Below are positions 47,845 to 58,414 of a stretch of DNA of 64,000 bases, piece after piece. Made by a program: the position numbers and the translations under genes. Source of the DNA: Hermatobates lingyangjiaoensis (Eukaryota; Arthropoda; Insecta; Hemiptera; Hermatobatidae). A model generated the notes under the pieces. The model was not told where the DNA came from. It did not search any database and saw only the letters and a program-made list of their open reading frames with translations. The stretch spans positions 479,001-543,000 of the forward strand of contig JAPFBL010000235.1 in assembly GCA_026182355.1 (NCBI GenBank), given 5' to 3'. Numbering within the stretch: position 1 is the first letter of the stretch; each line of letters opens with the position of its first letter.

Positions 47845-48030
47845 TTAAGAGTGTGCCTCTGTATACACCACATTAGCTGTCTGTCCTTCAGGTACATGGA
47901 AGAACAGGTAATCGAAACCTCTGACACTTGAGCAAGCAACATAAAGTTGACCAAGTGAAAAACACTTGGTCTCACTCACTTCAATTCCTTCCGTAGGTAG
48001 AATTTGGCCTTGCAACTTATTTACCGTCAT
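47845..48030 (-). pseudogene. PIF1-like/Helitron helicase C-terminal fragment
   Basis: Reads MTVNKLQGQILPTEGIEVSE, then CFSLGQLYVACSSVRGFDYL and FFHVPEGQTANVVYTEAHS. The T.NK.QGQ and F..GQLYVA.S.V blocks are the last motifs of PIF1-family helicases; ...NVVY... at the C-terminus is typical of Helitron Rep/helicase proteins. It ends in a stop and upstream sequence is missing (abuts (TA)n at 48086). Confidence 0.8.
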
Positions 48031-48085
48031 TGTGAAATAGACACTGAATATTGTTTCTATTTCACCGTCGATACTTTTATCAATA

Positions 48086-48139
<54 letters not shown>
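48086..48139. repeat. (TA)n microsatellite
   Basis: About 27 TA units, at the junction of the Helitron scrap and a PLE palindrome. Confidence 0.95.
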
Positions 48140-48142
<3 letters not shown>

Positions 48143-48321
48143 CAATATAGACAAAGAAACATAGAGAAATCAGAAGAACACACTTACAGTCTCTAATTTT
48201 TGGTTTGAACCAAAAATTAGAGACTGTAAATATGTTCTTTTGATTTCTCTATGTTTCTTTGTATATATTGAACTATATTTGTCCGTTTCGGATCGTATTT
48301 CCAACGAAAAAGTGTTGGAAT
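48139..48321. mobile_element. PLE family G1 palindrome
   Basis: Arms agttcaatatagacaaagaa ... cagtctctaatttttggttt and complement. The centre retains only the region 3' of CTGAAGA, so no ribozyme is predicted. TA runs on both sides. Confidence 0.75.
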
Positions 48322-48818
48322 ATATATATATATATATAATAATATATATATATATACATTGTGATTTCTTTTCTTGACCAATATTTATATGATATATTTT
48401 TTTTGAGGGTTGAGGTCTAATGATATGAAACGAGTCCTTTTGCCGACGTCTAGACATATATTTACGCCATCTTCAGGGCTACAACATGTTTGTTTTACAA
48501 TTAGCACTACTATTACTAGTATTTTGGTTATTTATTACATTTTACATGTACAGTAACAGAGAAGAATTGAATGATAAATCAGTTCATTCAACTATGGATT
48601 TTTTTACATTTACATAAGTATATTGTTATTATTATTCTATTGTTTTTCAATTATTTTATAAGTATTTGATTACAAAGTGATATATTTGATTTCAAATATA
48701 TTTGATTCAATTATATTTGATTACCTTGGAAATCTGTTTCTGTTACAGCATACATTCTTTTACTCAATTACATTATTAACATTCAATGATCAAACCACAA
48801 TAAGAAATGGGAAAACAA

Positions 48819-48861
48819 GACTAAGATCTTTCAACCGTAACAAGTGGCCTTCGTCAGATTC
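48819..48861 (-). ncRNA. hammerhead-ribozyme motif, PLE family C, core present
   Basis: CTGACGA and GAAA-GATC-T-T are present on the minus strand. Stem II (GGCCA/CGGTT) and stem I (GAAT/AGTC) contain mismatches, so it is probably weak. Confidence 0.65.
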
Positions 48862-49526
48862 AAAAACCCAACTGTTATTAACCCAATTATTAACATATGC
48901 AGGCTACTCTCTATGTTTGTTTGGAGGTTTCTTTAAGGTTATGTTCTCTTTTGCATGCTGAGTACCCAGTGCTTTTTTTTTATTATTTTTATTTTTGTAT
49001 TGCACTGTGCTTTATATTTTGCTTGCAACTCTAGAACGGACATAGAAAAATTTAGCAAAATTTACACAAACACTTTTACACAATAAAAAAAAACCAAACC
49101 ATAGGGACTAAACACATGAAAATTAGGCAGACCCAGTAAAATGTAAAAATAAAAATAATCATAATAATAATAATAATAAAAAAAAACACTGGGTACTCAA
49201 CAAGAAAAAGAGAACATAACCGTAAAGAAATCTCCATACAAACATAGACAGTAGCCTGCATATGTTAATAATGTAATTGAGTAAAGGAAGGTATGCTGTA
49301 ACAGAAACAGATTTCCAAGGTAATCAAATATTGATCTCTATACTTATGAAATAATTGTAAAAACAATAGAATAATAATAACAATATCCTTATGTCAATGT
49401 CAAAAAATCCATACTCGAATTAGCCGATTTATCAATCAATTCCTCTCTCTTACTGTATATGTAAAATGTAATAGAAAACCAAAATAGTAGTAATAGTAGT
49501 GCTGATTGTAAAGCAAACATGTTGTA

Positions 49527-49564
49527 GCCCTGAAGATGACATCAATATATGTCGAAACGTCGGC
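49527..49564 (+). ncRNA. hammerhead-ribozyme motif, PLE family B, intact core
   Basis: Stem I GCC/GGC; CTGAAGA (49530-49536), one T, stem II GACAT/ATGTC, GAAA, CGT, C. Complete, with C at the cleavage position. Confidence 0.85.
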
Positions 49565-49612
49565 AAAAGGACTCGTTTCAAATCATTAGACCTCAGCACT
49601 CAACAAAAATTA

Positions 49613-50257
49613 TATCATATATGTATATATATTATAATTATTCTGATTAAAAGAGAAATGAAAACAATCACTTTGAATATCTCGACCCTATCAATTGTTG
49701 TCGTCAGAAGAGGAAGTAGTAGCGTGCGACGAAGACAGTCAACACCAACATCTCATTTCAACTTGAAGAACGTCTTCCCATACCTCATTTAAGTTTTTCT
49801 CCCACCCTTTAATAGAATGTAACGTTATATTGTAGCTCTTTTAATTACTCTATAATTATTCTAGTCGTTCATTCACTTCCAGTTTCAAATGATTTTTCAC
49901 TTTCAAATTTGAAATGATTTAATGACTTCATATGAGATGTAGGAAGAATAAAATTCTTTTATGTAAACAACCAACTCCAATCAAACATATCATTTCTGAT
50001 TCTTTCCATTGTGTGATGGATTTGTCTAACGAAATACTCTATTCAAACAATATTTTACAGTCTTGAACAAAAGGTAGGCAATATTAGCTGAAGACGTTCT
50101 AGTGTTAGTCTTTACCCTTATTATCTTTGGGTAATAATGAATTAAGAAGAATGGACTCCTTAGTTTTATATTATCAAACAGTTAGTAATTTTAAGTTGAT
50201 TCTAAGGTGATTCGATGACACGGTCATTTTTTCTTATATGATTCTGTAATTTTTCAG
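49613..50257. other. transporter intron, unclassified
   Basis: A decayed ribozyme-like scrap at about 49675-49710 (minus strand: cttctgacgacaacaattga). The pyrimidine tract before 50258 acts as a possible acceptor. Confidence 0.4.
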
Positions 50258-50342
50258 AATCAGGTCGTCAGTGGAGACAACAGTACCTCAGACAATACAA
50301 AGCCGCAGGACCATATGACCACGAATACGACTTCGTCCTCTG
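50258..50342 (+). CDS. possible terminal exon of an unidentified + strand gene
   Basis: A strong acceptor (gattctgtaatttttcag, 50240-50257) opens a segment with GC content far above its surroundings. In one frame it reads SGRQWRQQYLRQYKAAGPYD then HEYDFVL and TGA, with mostly C/G third positions, as in the true exons of this window. In another frame it is open to 50429 (NQVVSGDNSTSDNTKPQDHM ...). I do not recognise the protein. It lies inside the 27-kb transporter intron on the opposite strand. It could be the last exon of a nested or overlapping gene, or an old processed fragment. Confidence 0.35.
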
Positions 50343-50429
50343 ACAGACTGACATCCGCATCTCCGTCCCCATCCTTGACAGTGTTTACTGACCATAATAA
50401 AAACTTCAGGATAATAATTTATCAGTAGT

Positions 50430-50844
50430 GGGTTTTTGGTTTGGAACTGCTAATTGCGACGTGCACTGATGTGAATGGAAATATTCCTTGGTCTTGTGAG
50501 ATCCACTAGCTATAGGACCAAAAGCCATTTTCTCCTGTAAGAGATTATTTCACAACACGCAAACTTCAGTCTGGCTTTTCAAAAATGTTTTTACTGCTGT
50601 GGTAATACATATGATATTATATGAATCAATTGTGTGATGTAAATAAATAAGTGGATATATTGATGACTAGTTCAAACACTATCTGTAATACCTCCAGGAA
50701 TGAAAGACTAAAAAATGTCTCACATTTAAACATTTATATTATGTCTAAATGAGACATTATGCCCAAAAAGTTTGATATTATTTTTACTTAAAGTAAAGTT
50801 GAGTGTATGCCACTCCAGATTTTTCTGTTTACTAAAGTCATGTG
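50430..50844. other. unclassified
   Basis: Nothing recognised. Contains the left target duplication of the next SINE (50834-50844). Confidence 0.4.
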
Positions 50845-51173
50845 AGGGGGCCAGACTAGCTTAGAGATTACGTGCTCACCTCTGAACTGATAGGACCGGG
50901 GTTCAATCATCCTCACCTGGCCCTCGATTTATTCACGCGGGAGGTGAATAAATCTGAGCACGTCGTCCCTAGGAGAAGGACGTTAAACCGTTGGTCTCGA
51001 GCCTGTACGATGTCAGGTACTCGTTAAAGATCCCTACTCTAAATACATTTGAGTTAGGGAAAATTTAGGACTCCCACTGTAGAATCAATCTTCAATGTGT
51101 GGTATCACAAAGGGCCAATGCTTGGCCTACGTGTGTTCCCTTGTGGGACTGCCACTGCAACCTAACCTAACCT
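50845..51173 (+). mobile_element. full-length tRNA-derived SINE with CCTAA tail and target-site duplication
   Basis: Head aggggggccagactagctta, altered B box (ggttcaatcatcc), body with tttattcacgcgggaggtga and ggtactcgttaaagatccct, 3' part atcacaaagggccaatgctt, gtgttcccttgtgggactgc and the end aacctaacctaacct. Flanks aaagtcatgtg (50834-50844) and aaaggcatgtg (51174-51184) form an 11-bp duplication with one difference. Confidence 0.92.
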
Positions 51174-52849
51174 AAAGGCATGTGCATGCAGTTAAATGTA
51201 TTTCAAGTCTTTCTTCAAATAAATAACGTAAAACAAAGAGAATAATTTGGTTTTTCATACAGCCATATTTACTTATTCCAGGAAAATAATTGTAATTATT
51301 TTATGCAAAACACGTATTTTATTCCTGCTATAACCCCAGGCATGAATTTATAATGGTCTCATGATTTTTCTACTTCAAGTTTTTTTCTTCTAAACCTGCA
51401 ATAGTAAGATTTAAGAGTTAAGTAAAATGAATGGCCTAAAGAAGGTTTGTATAATTTATCCACCGAATTTGGCTTTCGCGAAGTTTTATTTTCATTATCT
51501 TATCAAACCTCTTTTGAGAAAGTAATATGAAAAGGGAAACGTGGAATTTTAAATATCAATTTATCTGTAACTTCGGTTTATTTTAGTTATAGTTAGGTAT
51601 TTGAATATGATTAGTTATTTTAGAAATTTATCTAATGTTAAATATATAATTTATTTTTTGTAAAAAAAAACTTGCTTTTTCAATAGAAACAGATATAGAA
51701 GTTAAATTCCAGTAGGGATTTTCAAGATAGAAAGAGAGGTTAATATCTGATATGTCATAATTTCAACTATGGAGCCACATTACAAGGGGCCCTAACGACT
51801 TATGGTGTAACCCATCCATGTAATCCATGCTGACATTTCGCATATTGTTTACTTTAGTGATCCAACAGGAACCAATATATGACATGCTGCTGTGGACTTT
51901 GCTTCATAAACTGGCAGTACTGATTAAAGATAAAAAATTTTGTCTACTGATATTCAATAAAAGATAGTTTTTAATGTATCGTGCAATAAGAATTGTAAGA
52001 AATGTCGATTATTCATAGTAGGTATATTTTGAAATTTCTAACACAAAGTTGTGTGGACAGTTTTCTGTCATTCATGTGAAATGTCATCCCTCTTCAACAT
52101 CGCCAGTAACCAACCTATCCACTATACAATCCTTTAGTGATGTCACACTTTTTTATCAACTCCATTGTTAGCACAATCTGTTAGTCCAGCAAATTCAAAT
52201 ATTAAAGTCTCCATTTTCTGCTGCAACAGATTTTTTAATGTGATTCTAGCTCATTCCAGGAGGGATAGCGGGAAATTAAAGCTTTGACATCATCTGAGGT
52301 ATAAATGAGGAGAAAGTTAATAATGGATTTATTTTTTTTTTCGTGAATATGATATAAAACTTAGATCGACCCGAAGTAAATGGTAATCCTTCGACTGGTG
52401 GGTCGAAGGGGTGACGTTATCAACGGAATGATCCAAAAATCTATCCACAGAACATTGTGTCAGAACTTTGAAAATACACTAATTACTCGTTATTAAACAA
52501 CTTGATTGTTTTTTTGTTTGCTTTCCAATGTCAACGCTTATAGATTTTCACGTATTATAAAGGAACTAAAGATTATTTAAAAAACAACAGAAAACACAAG
52601 GTTTAAAAGAAAAATGAAAAAATATTTAAAAAGAAACGCAATTTCTTCTTACATAAAATTTTTGTTTTTTTTCTTCAACATTCAAAGATTATAAAGGAAT
52701 AGGTGACAAATATATTTAATATTTGACTTAACGCCAATAAGTACATCAGGTAGCTATGCATTCAAGAAGTCCAAGTAGCGTTTTTCATGCAATAGTCAAT
52801 GTCTTATAAACTCAGACAAAAATATCATTCCTGTGATAGCTAGAACGGG
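51174..52849. other. transporter intron, unclassified
   Basis: No exon or repeat recognised. Confidence 0.4.
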
Positions 52850-53450
52850 AACAGGTTCTACTCGTGACTGTTAGGACGGGCACTGTTCCATAAGGATTCA
52901 GTCCATTTTCCCGAATTAAATTGCCTATCTACCCGGGACCAGGTCTCACCTAAGTACCAGTATTCAAGTCTACCCGCTAACTGATGGACTCTACCTAGTG
53001 GTAAGGGCAGAGGGTTTAGCACTCCCTTCTTAGGTGAAGAGCCATAGCGAGTCCAATACCAACTAAAACGGCATACGGAAATCCGCATGGGCTTCCTCGC
53101 CATTGTTACCGAGATTATATTAAGAGTTCTCGGGTGGAACTCCGAACGTAGGTTCTACTGAGCCTGCTTTGCCCGCAGGTGAGGTCAGTGGTCACAAAGC
53201 CTTCCACCTGTCAGCTCCTCTATACAATCAGCGTAACCTGTTGCCCACTCTCGTGGCAAGGATGACAACGGATAGAAACATGAAAATCTGGGTATCTGCC
53301 TCCCCACAAAAGGAGAACCCTCCCAGAGGAGAGACCCCTGATTCCTGAAGAGAGAATTTAGGACAGGGACACTTGCCCTTGACTCATGACGAATCAAAGT
53401 TCTATTGTAGCTAGGACTCAAGTTTTCTTCGGCCGGGTAAAAATAATACC
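52850..53450 (-). repeat. GC-richer block, unclassified retroelement-like sequence
   Basis: About 600 bp at near 50% GC in DNA of about 28% GC. Minus-strand frames of 78 and 81 codons (53185-53421, 52858-53103) have no known domain. Phrases such as ctctcctctgggagggttct and gcgaggaagcccatgcggat look like the untranslated end of a non-LTR retrotransposon. No tail or target duplication found. Confidence 0.4.
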
Positions 53451-55715
53451 GAAATCAATTTAATTTAAATGATTTTTACCCAAAATACTAACAAACAGAT
53501 CATGTAATTTCTGCATTTGACTATCAAACTAGCTTTCAGGTTAATTAGAATTCGTTAGAATTAGAAGATCAATAAAACGAATATACTCGTAATTCATATC
53601 AATTTTATCTAAATAATATTTCTAAATTGAAGGTTGATCTGCGAGTTTTTGGAACGGTTTTAGAGTGTGTGCATCTCGAGGAAACACTAGGATAGATACA
53701 GTTCGAAAATGGTTTAAAAACTCCCAAATTATCAGAAAAAGTAAGACGGTTATATAATCTGTCACATCACATAAAAAAAAAAAAATTCTAAAGAATACAA
53801 TTTGCAACTGACTGAGTTTTCATATTTGCTCTAAAATCTTTCGTTTTTAAAATAGAAAAAAAATGTTGCCATCAAGTTTATATCTTTTACTATTTATAAC
53901 ACATACAAAATTAGATGTAAGTTAAGAAAAATCTCAACTTCTTAAGACGTAATAAATGGTAAGAATTTAGTTTATTAGTAAACAACACTTCGAGGGTACG
54001 GTCAAAGTAATGGACATGTCCAAAAAAACAGAACTTAAAATAGATATTAACCAATTTTTTTAAAACATGTTCACATCAAATCCTGTAAGTCAAACATTTT
54101 AATCCAATGGGACTCTTTCCGTTAAAACCGTGTCATTTGAAGGACTATACAATTGTTGAACCCACACACAAACATCTAAACATATATATAGATTTATATC
54201 ATTTATAATATGATTATAAAGCATTTTTTATAACCTATTTCTTATTCAAATGGTTCATTTTATTGATACTTTAGAATAAAATTTTATTCTTCATTTCTGT
54301 TGATTACTTTTTTTTTCTTTTCTAAACAGAACAAAAGACAAAAGAAATATATCAAATGCCTTAATAATTCAGGATTGGCTGGTTGACAATCATAGGGCTT
54401 TATCGACCCTTGATGGGAGGTAATAAATGGTCTTTGTAATCCTTCCTGCCCTTTACAACCCTCAGCCCTCTTCTACTTTAATAGCCTTAAGGGCTAAAGA
54501 CAAACGTGCCTCTTCTTCTGATTTGCACAATAATGAAAACTATAATGATAACTGGAATATACTTTACCGTTTTCTTGAAATATATCTTTTCGTATTCTTA
54601 TTATTTGCTCCTACATTGCTGTACTGTAAAATTCCCACTCTTAAGCAAGGATTCACTTATTTTTTTTTACTTGTTTATACTTTTAATAATAGTAATAATT
54701 TAAAAATACTCCTATGTTTAACTTATACTAAACATGATAATGAAAAAAGAATAGAGCATTCATGTTGTTAGTTATGCCATTGAATAGTCATTCTGAAGAA
54801 TATTCATTAAGTACTAAATAATGATTTTAACTTCATGAAAAAACTCTTGCTTAACGTGTGACATAAAAAGTGTAGTTTTAATATGCTTCAAATGAGCTGT
54901 ATTGCGCAAAAATCTGCAATTGTCCATTGCCCAATAAATGTTTTGCTTATTTACTCCTATTGATATCATTTTCATTTTACAAGAAAAGAGAAACTAACAT
55001 ATCGAATTCATAGGAGGAATTTATTTAGATTGTGCGTTCAAATGGAAGTGGACACTTGCATACATTGTTCTTGCATACATTGTAACTATTGATTAATTTA
55101 CGTCTCAATAACTGCCAAAAAAAAATGCATAGCGATATTAGAAAAAAACAGTTACTAAAATTAACTATCCATGAGCTGACAATGTATTTACTTATATCAG
55201 AGGTCGCCAAACTTTTCAACACTTTTTTCCAATATATTTTCTTTCTTATCGACCCTTATAAAAACAACATATTTATTGAAAGCAGGATATTTTTTTAAGA
55301 TTTATAACAACTTATATTTTTCTAACATTGGTAATATCAAGAAATTAGAAGACGTGATAGAAATCTAATTAAAGAATTCTTGTTTCCCACATTTAATAAA
55401 ATTCCTAAATGACTATATGATATTGATAAATTATAGATATATGGGATAGTTTGTCTAGGATTGTTATATTTGCCATGGTGTCTCAAAGAAAACAAATACC
55501 TTTTAAAATGTAACAAGGATGGTATTGTTGAAGATCTGTTACCTGTCAGTTTACTACAACTAAATACAAAAGAGGTTACAAGTTTTCAGAAAAGCTTAAG
55601 GGTATTTAATGAAGACAGACAAGAAATTTGTAGTTGCTCTCTGATGGCATGGTCTGAAAGACCTAGGAGCATATTTTTTTTATTTTGATTTTTCTCACGT
55701 GCTATATATTGTGAT
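53451..55715. other. transporter intron, unclassified
   Basis: Several short frames on both strands (for example 54427-54771 and 55461-55688) show no domain, acceptor or codon bias. Not called. Confidence 0.4.
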
Positions 55716-55719
55716 ATAA

Positions 55720-55937
55720 AAAGATTTCACATAAACACGTGAAACAACAATCAATGATCAAACCACAAAAAGAAATGGGAAAACAAGACTAAGATCTTCC
55801 AACCGTAACAAGCGGTCTTCGTCAGAGTCAAAATCCAACTGACTCTGGGTTTTTGACTCTGACGAAGACCGCTTGTTACGGTTGAAAGATCTTAGTCTTG
55901 TTTTCCCATTTCTTATTGTGGTTTGATCATTGATTAT
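55720..55937. mobile_element. PLE family C head-to-head palindrome
   Basis: Left arm 55720-55835 (-), right arm 55845-55937 (+), complementary along their length. The left hammerhead has lost the first A of GAAA; the right one is intact. (TA)n follows at 55943-55972. Confidence 0.88.
55855..55897 (+). ncRNA. hammerhead-ribozyme motif, PLE family C, intact core
   Basis: GACT/AGTC stem I, CTGACGA, one A, GACCG/CGGTT stem II, GAAA, AGATCT-type stem III. Complete. Confidence 0.85.
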
Positions 55938-55943
55938 ATTGTG

Positions 55944-55972
<29 letters not shown>

Positions 55973-55977
<5 letters not shown>

Positions 55978-56285
55978 AGTTTATCAGAACTCGGTCAGTA
56001 CTTCAGGTTCAAATTAAACTCTAATTTTCAACGTTTCGGTTTTTATTTAAAACATTTTTTATAGGCAGAAGCATAATATATTAAAACAGAAAAACTAAGT
56101 AATACACTAGAAATTATTTTACAAAGAAAAAGAGTCTGTGAATTTCAACAACATCTTTTTAGTTTCAAAATTGTATACTTTACTTATGATAAAGGTTTTA
56201 AATAATAACCGAAAGTTTGACAATGAGATTTTAATTTGAACCTGAAGAATTGACAGAGTCCTGATAAACTTTAATTTTGTTTCTA
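55973..56285. mobile_element. palindromic PLE-like derivative, family H
   Basis: Arms aaagtttatcagaactcggt ... acgtttcggtttttatttaa and ggttttaaataataaccgaa ... gagtcctgataaactttaat. Spacer about 130 bp. Adjacent to (TA)n at both ends. Confidence 0.7.
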
Positions 56286-56298
56286 TTTCACGATCAAT

Positions 56299-56335
<37 letters not shown>

Positions 56336-56340
<5 letters not shown>

Positions 56341-56560
56341 GTGTATGACGGCAGCAAATCCTCACGTAAACATGTTTCATTAAAATACACAGCAGCCTCT
56401 GTGTTAACGATTTTAAAGCTGGTCTGCTCCAATTTACGAACAACCTTGCGGTTGCCTGCTGTTAAAAACCATATCAACTGCCCAAGAGACATCTTACTTG
56501 TAAGTAATATACATTTATATATATAAATATATATTAAGATATATATAAATATATATAAAA
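56336..56560 (-). pseudogene. PLE ORF N-terminal fragment ending at (TA)n
   Basis: Minus strand from about 56500: MSLGQLIWFLTAGNRKVVRK, LEQTSFKIVNTEAAVYFNET and CLREDLLPSYTN, then directly into the TA run 56298-56335. Same domain and same break as at 22512. Helical, basic/Leu-rich; function in PLEs unknown. Confidence 0.7.
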
Positions 56561-56703
56561 ATTTCATATAAACACGTGAAATAACAAGGGTTTTTGACCC
56601 TGACGAAGACTGCTTGTTACAGTTGAAAGATCTTAGTCTTGTTTTCCCATTTTCATATTGTGGTTTGATCATTGATTGTTATTTCACGTGTTTATGTGAA
56701 ATC
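56560..56703. mobile_element. PLE family C derivative
   Basis: Short left arm (56560-56588) and complete right arm with hammerhead and terminus (56590-56703). Confidence 0.85.
56596..56638 (+). ncRNA. hammerhead-ribozyme motif, PLE family C, with compensatory stem II change
   Basis: Stem II reads GACTG / CAGTT where other copies have GACCG / CGGTT, so a C-G pair has become U-A by changes on both sides. Core CTGACGA and GAAA intact. One new mismatch at the base of stem I (GACC). Confidence 0.8.
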
Positions 56704-56799
56704 TATATATATATAAATAAATGAGAGTACTAAACAGTCCAAACCGGACAGATAAATAACTGAAAAAAACAACACATAAAAAACGAAAACTCTTTCTGT

Positions 56800-56970
56800 T
56801 ATATATATATATAAAAGAGTCGTCACCCTGCCTTCGTGAGGAACTCTTCGCCTCCTGATGACGGATATATCGAAATAAAAAAGAGTGAGTTATATCTGTT
56901 TTTATCTTTGTATTGCCTTCACTCTAATTCATTTTTATTTATTTAATCCACTGGACTTTTAAATTAGAAA
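56800..56970 (+). mobile_element. PLE family A fragment, decayed
   Basis: ttcgcctcctgatgacggat, atatcGAAAtaaaaaagagtg and ttcatttttatttatttaat. CTGATGA and GAAA are present but the stem II and stem III sequences are eroded. Confidence 0.6.
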
Positions 56971-57159
56971 TTAAATAAATTAATCAAATTTTCGAATTGA
57001 TTTAGATTTGAAAAGAGGGAAAACACATCTTACCGAAAACGATCTTAATTAACAATTTAGTATATTCCAGTGTTGATAAATATCAAAACTCTTAATCATT
57101 TTTTATTTCATCAGTCACTAAGAATAATAATAATCATCATTTTGTTGGTCAATCACATC

Positions 57160-57196
57160 ATCACTGATGATGGACTAGGCTTGAAACTAGTCAAGT
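57160..57196 (+). ncRNA. hammerhead-like motif, separate family
   Basis: CTGATGA (57164-57170), one T, ggactaggctt, GAAA (57183-57186), CTAG, T, C. Stem III is the self-complementary ACTAGT. Stem II and stem I pair poorly, so function is doubtful although the arrangement fits the PLE type. Confidence 0.55.
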
Positions 57197-57320
57197 ATAG
57201 GAGGTAAGCCATACATTTTCATAATAATATATATTGATTATATAATATTTTAATATATTTGTAACCATCTGTGACTTATAATTATAATGTAATTGAATAT
57301 AACCAATTAACTTTCAGTTT

Positions 57321-57635
57321 GGGGGCCAGGCTAGCTCAGTGGTTACGTGCTGACCTCTGAACTGATAGGACCGGGGTTCAATTCTCACCTGGCTCTCGAT
57401 TTATTCACGCGGGAGGTGAATAAATCTGAGCACGTCGTCTCTCGGAGAAGGACGTTAAACCGTCGGTCCCGAGCCTGTACGATGTCAGGTACTCGTTAAA
57501 GATCCCTACTCTAAATACATTTGAGTTAGGCAAAATTTAGGACTTCCACTGTAGATTAAATCTTCATTGTGTGGTATCACAAAGGGCCAATGCTTGGCCT
57601 ACGTGTGTTCCCTTGTGGGACTACCACTGCAACCT
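57321..57635 (+). mobile_element. full-length tRNA-derived SINE with perfect target-site duplication
   Basis: Head gggggccaggctagctcagt; B box GGTTCAATTCT; canonical body; 3' end ccactgcaacct. Flanked by aactttcagttt (57309-57320 and 57636-57647), identical on both sides: a recent insertion. Confidence 0.93.
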
Positions 57636-57647
57636 AACTTTCAGTTT

Positions 57648-58414
57648 ATTTCAGGAAGACAACATGAGCGACTAATTTCCTTTGTACTATTTTTTTGCTG
57701 ATTGACCACTGAAAAAATGGATATTATATCCATATCAATTATAATTGAGCTACATATAGTGTATTACTGTGGTCCATTATTGATATAATTAATAATATTA
57801 TAAATGGTTTCCTATTTGTTAAACAAAAGATACAAACAGCTTTGCATCAGCTTTAAATAATACGAAAAGTGATTTTCGAGGCAGTATTGTAATAGTTAAT
57901 ATCCAAGAAGCCGCATCTAAATATTATAAAGCTATAAATCCAGGGAGTAGGGCAAACTTTGAAAACCACTGGCAAAATATATTACCCCATAACATCACTT
58001 GATTGCAAAGATGTTAACTAATTTATACTACATCCAGCTAAACAAGTTGCAATAAAGACTCATTTAGGATGAGTTTTAATCTACTTGACAAAATGAAACA
58101 CCAGTGGTTTGAATTTGAGATATATTTACAAATCTTTAGTTAAGTAGACTATTTTCAAGATTATTTTATAGAATATTATCTTTAGATGAAGTCTATTTGC
58201 CTTGGTCCAGGCATAAACAAACTGCGGTCCACGATGTATTTTTGTGCAGACCTCGGAGATTATCTATTTGGAATTCCATCTTAATAATTAAAATTCTTTT
58301 GCTTTTTGCTAATTAACAAATGCTCACCAATGCTTTGGGAAGGAAAGTACTTATTTGGAAAGAGAAAGAGTGAGACAGAAAGAAAGCAACAAAATATATC
58401 TACATAGAATTACC
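57648..58414. other. transporter intron, unclassified
   Basis: Nothing recognised. Confidence 0.4.

Larger units (their letters stand above)
48355..49612. mobile_element. PLE family B large inverted repeat, interrupted by a family C arm
   Basis: The left arm 48355-49000 and right arm about 49130-49612 are complementary over several hundred bases (for example ggaaatctgtttctgttaca at 48730 and its complement near 49300; tgagtacccagtgctttttt and aaaaaacactgggtactca). Each arm ends with a family B hammerhead: decayed in the left arm (TAGA for GAAA), intact in the right. A family C arm (48785-48872, -) is inserted in the left arm only, so it arrived later. Spacer about 49000-49130. Confidence 0.85.

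Noticed and set aside
52858..53421. Frames in the GC-richer block as genes
   Set aside because: No domains or splice signals. Open frames are expected from the higher GC content.
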